Assembly: GCA_030621655.1 (NCBI GenBank)
Contig: JAUXHH010000064.1
Span: 1-8,412, forward strand
Direction: 5' to 3'
Length of the DNA: 8,412 nt
Source of the DNA: Desulfobacterales bacterium
GTDB lineage: Bacteria; Desulfobacterota; Desulfobulbia; Desulfobulbales; BM004
Shown: positions 4,924 to 8,412 of the stretch, in pieces
Layout of the letters: each line of letters starts with the position of its first letter
Numbering within the stretch: position 1 is the stretch's first letter
Position numbers and translations under genes: made by a program
The notes under the pieces: model-generated
Told to the model about the DNA's origin: nothing
What the model saw: only the letters and a program-made list of their open reading frames with translations
Database searches by the model: none

Positions 4924-6510
4924 CTAATTGTATTCCCGGGTTTTCCGGTAAGAGATTTCCGGAAATTTTTCCATGCTCCGTTCAAGCCAAAATTGGTTGA
5001 TGGCGAGAAAGGTAAGGTGGCCTTCGGCATCAACTGCGAGGTCAGCCTGGTTTTTGTTTTTAAACTCGTCAAGTTTTTTGCGGTCGTTGTTATGAATCCA
5101 CCGTGCCGTAGAGTACTTCACCGGCTCTATGGTAGTTTCGACACCATATTCTGCTTGCAGCCGGGCCATTACGACGTCGAACTGCAGGACGCCGACTGCC
5201 CCAAGAATATAATTACTGCCCATGAGCGGTTTGAAAAGCTGTACGGCTCCCTCTTCGGCCATCTGCTCCAGTCCCTTGTTGAGTTGCTTGGCCTTCAGGG
5301 GGTTTTTAAGAAGCACCCTGCGAAAATGTTCCGGCGCGAAGTTGGGGATGCCGGTGAATTTGAGCGGTTCTTTTTCGGTGAATGTATCGCCGATTTTAAT
5401 GGTGCCGTGATTGTGGATGCCGATGATGTCTCCAGGGTAGGCCTCTTCAACATTGCTCCGGTCCTGGGCCATAAAGATCGTTGCATTTGACAGGTTCACT
5501 TCCTTGCCGAGACGGTGATGGGCAACTTTCATGCCGCGACTGAATTTTCCGGAGCAAATTCGAAAAAAGGCTATTCTGTCCCGATGGGCCGGATTCATGT
5601 TTGCCTGGATCTTGAAGGCGAAACCGGAAAAGGCTTTTTCATCCGGTGAGACAATCCGGTCCGTCGTGGTCCGGGGACCGGGTGGCGGGGCAAGTTCAAC
5701 AATGGCGTCGAGCATTTCCCTGACCCCGAAGTTGTTCACAGCGCTGCCAAAAAAGACGGGTGTCTGGCCGGCCTTGAGGTATTCCTTGTGCTCAAAAGGG
5801 TTGGCCGCCCCTTCAAGAAGCTCAATATCTTCCCGCAGTGTATCTGCCTGCCGGCCAAGCAGATCGTCAAGTACAGGATCATTGATATCCTTGACCAGAA
5901 TGCCGTCCTCTGTCCGGGTAGACTGGCTCGGTGAAAAAAGATGCAACTGCCGCTGGTGAATGCTGTAAACACCCTTGAAATCCTTGCCCATGCCAATGGG
6001 CCAGGAAAGCGGTGTACATTCAATCTGCAGCTTGTCTTCTATATCGGCCAGGATGTCCAGCGGTTCAAGACCCTCACGGTCAAGTTTATTGATAAAGGTT
6101 ATGATTGGGGTGTTGCGCATGCGGCAGACCTCCATCAGTTTCATGGTCTGTGTTTCGACCCCCTTGGCATTGTCGATAACCATCAGGGCACTGTCCACCG
6201 CGGTGAGGACCCGGTAGGTGTCCTCGGAAAAGTCCTGGTGGCCCGGAGTGTCCAGCAGGTTGATTTCACAATCGCGATAGTTGAACTTCATAACTGAAGA
6301 GGTGACCGAGATGCCGCGTTCCTGTTCAATGGACATCCAGTCGCTGACCGCGTGATTGCTGGTTTTTCTTGATTTTACAGCCCCTGCCATCTGTATGGCT
6401 CCACCGAAAAGCAGGAGCTTCTCCGTCAGGGTGGTTTTACCGGCATCCGGATGACTGATGATGCCGAAAGTGCGGCGCCGCAGTCTTTCTTTTTTAATTC
6501 TATTGCTCAA
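4924..6510 (-). CDS. prfC: Peptide chain release factor 3 (RF3)
   Basis: RF3 is a cytoplasmic translational GTPase that drives release factors 1 and 2 off the ribosome after termination. The 528-residue length is normal for the family. G motifs are all present: G1 SHPDAGKTT (19-27), the switch-I threonine T70 in RGISVTSS, G3 DTPGH (87-91, with the catalytic histidine H91), G4 NKLD (141-144) and G5 GSA (255-257). Domain II follows from about residue 290 (AFSGFAFKIQANMNPAHRDRIAFFRI begins at 293). The RF3-specific C-terminal domain includes VGVLQFDVVMARLQAEYG. The start is TTG 6510: no in-frame ATG fits the N-terminus, and AGGT lies about 8 bases ahead. A promoter at 6593-6621 and a terminator-like hairpin at 6552-6582 lie upstream on the same strand. 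The gene converges with the MtfA-like gene. Confidence 0.97.
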   Translation of the reverse strand: MSNRIKKERLRRRTFGIISHPDAGKTTLTEKLLLFGGAIQMAGAVKSRKTSNHAVSDWMSIEQERGISVTSSVMKFNYRDCEINLLDTPGHQDFSEDTYRVLTAVDSALMVIDNAKGVETQTMKLMEVCRMRNTPIITFINKLDREGLEPLDILADIEDKLQIECTPLSWPIGMGKDFKGVYSIHQRQLHLFSPSQSTRTEDGILVKDINDPVLDDLLGRQADTLREDIELLEGAANPFEHKEYLKAGQTPVFFGSAVNNFGVREMLDAIVELAPPPGPRTTTDRIVSPDEKAFSGFAFKIQANMNPAHRDRIAFFRICSGKFSRGMKVAHHRLGKEVNLSNATIFMAQDRSNVEEAYPGDIIGIHNHGTIKIGDTFTEKEPLKFTGIPNFAPEHFRRVLLKNPLKAKQLNKGLEQMAEEGAVQLFKPLMGSNYILGAVGVLQFDVVMARLQAEYGVETTIEPVKYSTARWIHNNDRKKLDEFKNKNQADLAVDAEGHLTFLAINQFWLERSMEKFPEISYRKTREYN

Positions 6511-6551
6511 TGGAATACCTGTATTCTGATATTGATAACCGCACGAGGCGT

Positions 6552-6582
6552 AAAAAAAACGGACCGCACGAGTGCGGCCCGT
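6552..6582 (-). terminator. Intrinsic-terminator-shaped hairpin between the ATPase gene and prfC
   Basis: On the minus strand the stem is ACGGGCCGCAC and GTGCGGTCCGT, paired throughout with one G-U wobble, followed directly by eight T residues. The arms are 6572-6582 and 6559-6569, with the T-run at 6552-6559. It most simply ends the ATPase transcript 130 bp after that gene's stop. It also lies between the predicted prfC promoter and prfC, so it could alternatively act on the prfC leader. Confidence 0.75.
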
Positions 6583-6592
6583 TAAAATAGAA

Positions 6593-6621
6593 AATATACT
6601 CTAAAAGGAACGATTTGTCAG
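6593..6621 (-). promoter_or_regulatory. Predicted sigma70 promoter for prfC
   Basis: On the minus strand, CTGACA (6621-6616) and TATATT (6598-6593) each match five of six consensus bases, with a 17-bp spacer. The expected transcription start is about 6586, giving a leader of about 75 bases to TTG 6510. The terminator-shaped hairpin begins almost at that start point. Confidence 0.5.
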
Positions 6622-6675
6622 CAATTTCCTTATGGGCAAAAAAGATGATGGGGGCATCCATGTTTATTACTTGGT

Positions 6676-6687
6676 CCGACCCCATTA
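6676..6687. repeat. Left copy of a 12-bp direct repeat flanking the ATPase gene
   Basis: CCGACCCCATTA here is repeated exactly at 8092-8103 in the same orientation. On the minus strand the surroundings read TAATGGGGTCGGACCAAGT, which resembles dispersed proteobacterial elements of the same general class as the one at 2734-2792. The match is exactly 12 bp and stops on both sides. Confidence 0.55.
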
Positions 6688-6711
6688 TCAAATACTAGCC
6701 ATAGGACCTTG

Positions 6712-7863
6712 TCACCCTTCCGGCAGCATAATTTTTGTTGGCGGACAGACCATAATATTCTTTCTTATCTCATACATCTCATCGACCGGGGCAACAACCC
6801 AGGCGCTTTCGGGTTGGATGTCCTCCACCAGTTCATGAAAGCCGCGCGAGGGTTTCGGCGCCTTTGACAGCTTACATTCAAAGAGATGGCGCCGCCCGGA
6901 CCGTTCCAGAAGAAGATCTATTTCCGCGCCATTGGAAGTTCTTACAAAAGAGGAACGCCAACGGGGATGGGCGGCAATGAGATTTTCAAGCACAAATCCT
7001 TCCCACGACGGGCCGGCTGCCGGATTGGCCAGAAGGGAATCATAACCTTCCACATCCAGGAGCCCATGCAGAATGCCGGAGTCGCGCAGATAGATCTTCG
7101 GCGATTTGATCAACCGTTTCTTGAGGTTTGTTTCGGCCGGCGGCAACAGCCGGACCATATATGTCTGCTCCAGGACGGCAAGATATTTTTTCAGGGTGGG
7201 AATAGACAGATCCGCCGCCGCAGCAAATTTATTGTAGTTGACGGTCTGGCTGTGATAATGCGCCAGCAGCCGCCACAACCTCTCAATCACCGGCACGGGG
7301 ATATTCAACCCCAGGCCGGGGATATCCCGTTCCATAAAAGTTCGGATGAAGTCAAGCCGCCAGGCAAAACTGTCATGATCGTCGACCGCCAGGACGCTTT
7401 CCGGGAAACCGCCCCGCAACCAATGATCCTGCCATACGGAAACACCGGCAAGCTCATGCAGCAGAAACGGGGTGAGATCAAGATATGCGATCCGTCCGGC
7501 CAGGGATTCTGTTGACTGTCTGATAAGGTCGCGCGAGGCCGAGCCCAGGATCAGGAAACGGCCGGGCCGCCGGTCCCGGTCGATTTCCGAACGCAGTACC
7601 TGGAAAAATTCGGGCAGTAATTGAATTTCGTCCAGGCAGATGAGTTTGTCGCGATAGCGGTCAAAAAAAAGCTCCGGCTCGATAAGCTTGTTGCGGTCAA
7701 CCCGATCCTGCAGGTCCAGATAGACAGCAGGGTATTCCTGCAGCAACGCCTTGGCCAGAGTTGATTTGCCGCACTGGCGTGGGCCGAGAATGGCCACAGC
7801 CGGTGATCGACTAAGGGATTGAATTATTTCTGTCTCTGCCGCCCTTGGCAAATATCCATGCAT
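6712..7863 (-). CDS. AAA_14 / DUF4143 family ATPase
   Basis: The protein has 383 residues, a normal length for this family of stand-alone ATPases. An N-terminal P-loop domain (about 1-140) has Walker A GPRQCGKST (27-35), Walker B LICLDEIQ (74-81) and a sensor-type LILGSASRDL (104-113). The middle part is helical, with RTFMERDIPGLG (174-185) and a winged-helix-like LSIPTLKKYLAVLEQTYMV (219-237). The C-terminal DUF4143 part has WEGFVLENLI (287-296) and a restriction-nuclease-like pattern: E314 and D316 in GAEIDLLLE, then ECK (329-331). The family is very common in bacteria and archaea and its function is poorly known. Some members lie in mobile or defence-like neighbourhoods, but no partner system is seen here. 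ATG 7863 is 31 bp from a strong promoter; no clear Shine-Dalgarno is seen. A hairpin terminator follows downstream, so it is probably a single-gene unit. Confidence 0.92.
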   Translation of the reverse strand: MHGYLPRAAETEIIQSLSRSPAVAILGPRQCGKSTLAKALLQEYPAVYLDLQDRVDRNKLIEPELFFDRYRDKLICLDEIQLLPEFFQVLRSEIDRDRRPGRFLILGSASRDLIRQSTESLAGRIAYLDLTPFLLHELAGVSVWQDHWLRGGFPESVLAVDDHDSFAWRLDFIRTFMERDIPGLGLNIPVPVIERLWRLLAHYHSQTVNYNKFAAAADLSIPTLKKYLAVLEQTYMVRLLPPAETNLKKRLIKSPKIYLRDSGILHGLLDVEGYDSLLANPAAGPSWEGFVLENLIAAHPRWRSSFVRTSNGAEIDLLLERSGRRHLFECKLSKAPKPSRGFHELVEDIQPESAWVVAPVDEMYEIRKNIMVCPPTKIMLPEG

Positions 7864-7893
7864 ATCGAAAACACCAGTTTCTATTTTACATGG

Positions 7894-7922
7894 ATATTAA
7901 CGAAGGAGTTGCAGGGTGTCAA
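7894..7922 (-). promoter_or_regulatory. Predicted strong sigma70 promoter of the ATPase gene
   Basis: On the minus strand, a perfect TTGACA (7922-7917) is followed after exactly 17 bp by TAATAT (7899-7894, four of six bases). The expected start is near 7887, giving a leader of about 24 bases to ATG 7863. Confidence 0.65.
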
Positions 7923-7924
7923 GC

Positions 7925-7938
7925 GTTTTCAGGAAAAC
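7925..7938. promoter_or_regulatory. Inverted repeat next to the ATPase promoter, possible operator
   Basis: GTTTTC-AG-GAAAAC is a perfect 6-bp inverted repeat directly upstream of the -35 hexamer. A second small palindrome, GCGTAACGC, follows at 7940-7948. The position suits a regulator, but such short symmetries also arise by chance. Confidence 0.3.
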
Positions 7939-8091
7939 AGCGTAACGCCTATATCATCTAAAGAATATTGCGTCGCGCAAGATCTCGGCAAATTATATGC
8001 GAAATCCATTTTTGGGCATGATACTGGAGGCGGAAATCTGATTAACGAGAAACTGCTTCACAGCAGAGACGAAGAAAGGTCAAACGGAGAC

Positions 8092-8103
8092 CCGACCCCA
8101 TTA
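8092..8103. repeat. Right copy of the 12-bp direct repeat
   Basis: CCGACCCCATTA is identical to 6676-6687 in the same orientation. ORF6N similarity in the next feature begins a few bases after it ends, so it marks the break point of that gene. Confidence 0.55.
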
Positions 8104-8412
8104 CGACAGCTAAAAAGAGCTGTCCGCCGAAATATTGATCGGTTTCCGGAAGATTTCATGTTTATATTGAAAAATCAAGAGGTTAGAAACTTGAGGTGCC
8201 AAATTGGCACCTCAAACAGGGGCGGTCTGAGATACCTGCCCATGGCCTTTACAGAGCAGGGTGTAGCTATGCTATCCAGTGTCCTTAACGGCAAAAGGGC
8301 CATCCAGGTTAACATTGAAATCATGCGTATCTTTACCAAGCTTCGCCAGATGATTGAGGGATATAAGGAGTTACAACAGAAAATAGAAACAATGGAAGCA
8401 AAGTACTACAAG
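8104..8412 (+). pseudogene. ORF6N domain gene, 5' end lost or replaced; 3' end beyond the window
   Basis: From 8107 the sequence encodes an ORF6N domain: QLKRAVRRNIDRFPEDFMF, LRCQ, RYLPMAFTEQGVAMLSSVL, RAIQVNIEIMRIF and the start of the coiled-coil tail. It is closely similar to the copy at 3413-3853, including a shared run of 23 identical bases over RFPEDFMF. The usual VMLDRDLAELYGV segment is missing. The frame is open back to 7807, with its first ATG at 7858 overlapping the divergent ATPase start and promoter, so that start is unlikely. Codons upstream of 8100 show no family similarity, except perhaps DLGKLYA (7981-8001), which faintly recalls DLAELYG. No Shine-Dalgarno with a suitable in-frame start was found. 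It is either a 5'-truncated pseudogene or a fusion with an unusual N-terminus. Confidence 0.7.
8191..8215. repeat. Perfect palindrome inside the second ORF6N copy
   Basis: The arms TTGAGGTGCCAA (8191-8202) and TTGGCACCTCAA (8204-8215) are exact reverse complements around A8203. It spans the codons for L R C Q I G T S, the same aligned codons as the palindrome in the first copy. Confidence 0.85.

Noticed and set aside
4911..4940. Inverted repeat CCCGGAAT / ATTCCCGGG spanning the prfC stop, as a terminator
   Set aside because: The stem has a bulged base and a 13-base loop, with no T-run on either side; it is probably partly a dispersed-repeat fragment.
6500..6691. A 63-codon minus-strand frame overlapping the prfC start
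   Set aside because: It is made of the promoter, the terminator hairpin and a repeat fragment, overlaps prfC in another frame and has no recognisable domain.

Overview
The window looks like a chromosomal stretch of a mid-GC Gram-negative bacterium. The gene mix (TrmB, M50 protease, MtfA, TTG-started RF3, four-helix-bundle and ORF6N proteins) and the AT-rich intergenic repeats suggest a Desulfobacterota-like (deltaproteobacterial) genome. That assignment is inference and cannot be settled from this sequence alone.

Layout. Bases 1-2692 hold four genes, all on the minus strand. In transcription order they are an M50/site-2-type membrane protease (2692-2069), a small cupin (1971-1675), an amidohydrolase-fold protein (1627-497) and the 5' part of trmB (380 to the window edge). 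Bases about 2700-3930 form a plus-strand accessory patch: an inverted-repeat element, a tandem low-complexity repeat, a four-helix-bundle protein (3006-3371) and a short ORF6N-domain protein (3413-3853). A membrane-anchored MtfA-like zinc peptidase (4008-4826, plus) converges on prfC, release factor 3 (6510-4924, minus). Upstream of prfC lie a sigma70-type promoter and a terminator-shaped hairpin, then an AAA_14/DUF4143 ATPase (7863-6712, minus) with its own strong promoter. The right edge holds a second, 5'-damaged ORF6N copy running off the window.

How the parts relate. TrmB (tRNA m7G46) and RF3 (translation termination recycling) are housekeeping translation factors. M50 and MtfA are unrelated zinc peptidases. 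The cupin and the amidohydrolase are neighbours on one strand, and both have lost the canonical metal ligands of their folds, so they may be binding or structural proteins rather than metalloenzymes. The four-helix-bundle, ORF6N and ATPase genes look like mobile or accessory cargo. They sit among dispersed repeats, and a 12-bp direct repeat brackets the ATPase gene, with its right copy at the truncation point of the second ORF6N gene.

Most unusual signal. Both ORF6N copies carry a perfect palindrome with 12-bp arms and a one-base centre, at exactly the same codons. The two palindromes differ in sequence, yet four arm positions changed in compensating pairs, in part through amino-acid replacements. 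This points to selection on the DNA or RNA symmetry itself. The second general theme is a family of AT-rich repeats of the type ATTCAAAATTCAAAA or CATTCTCCATTCTCC. They occupy most gene-gene spacers and in places supply the ribosome-binding site or start codon of the next gene.
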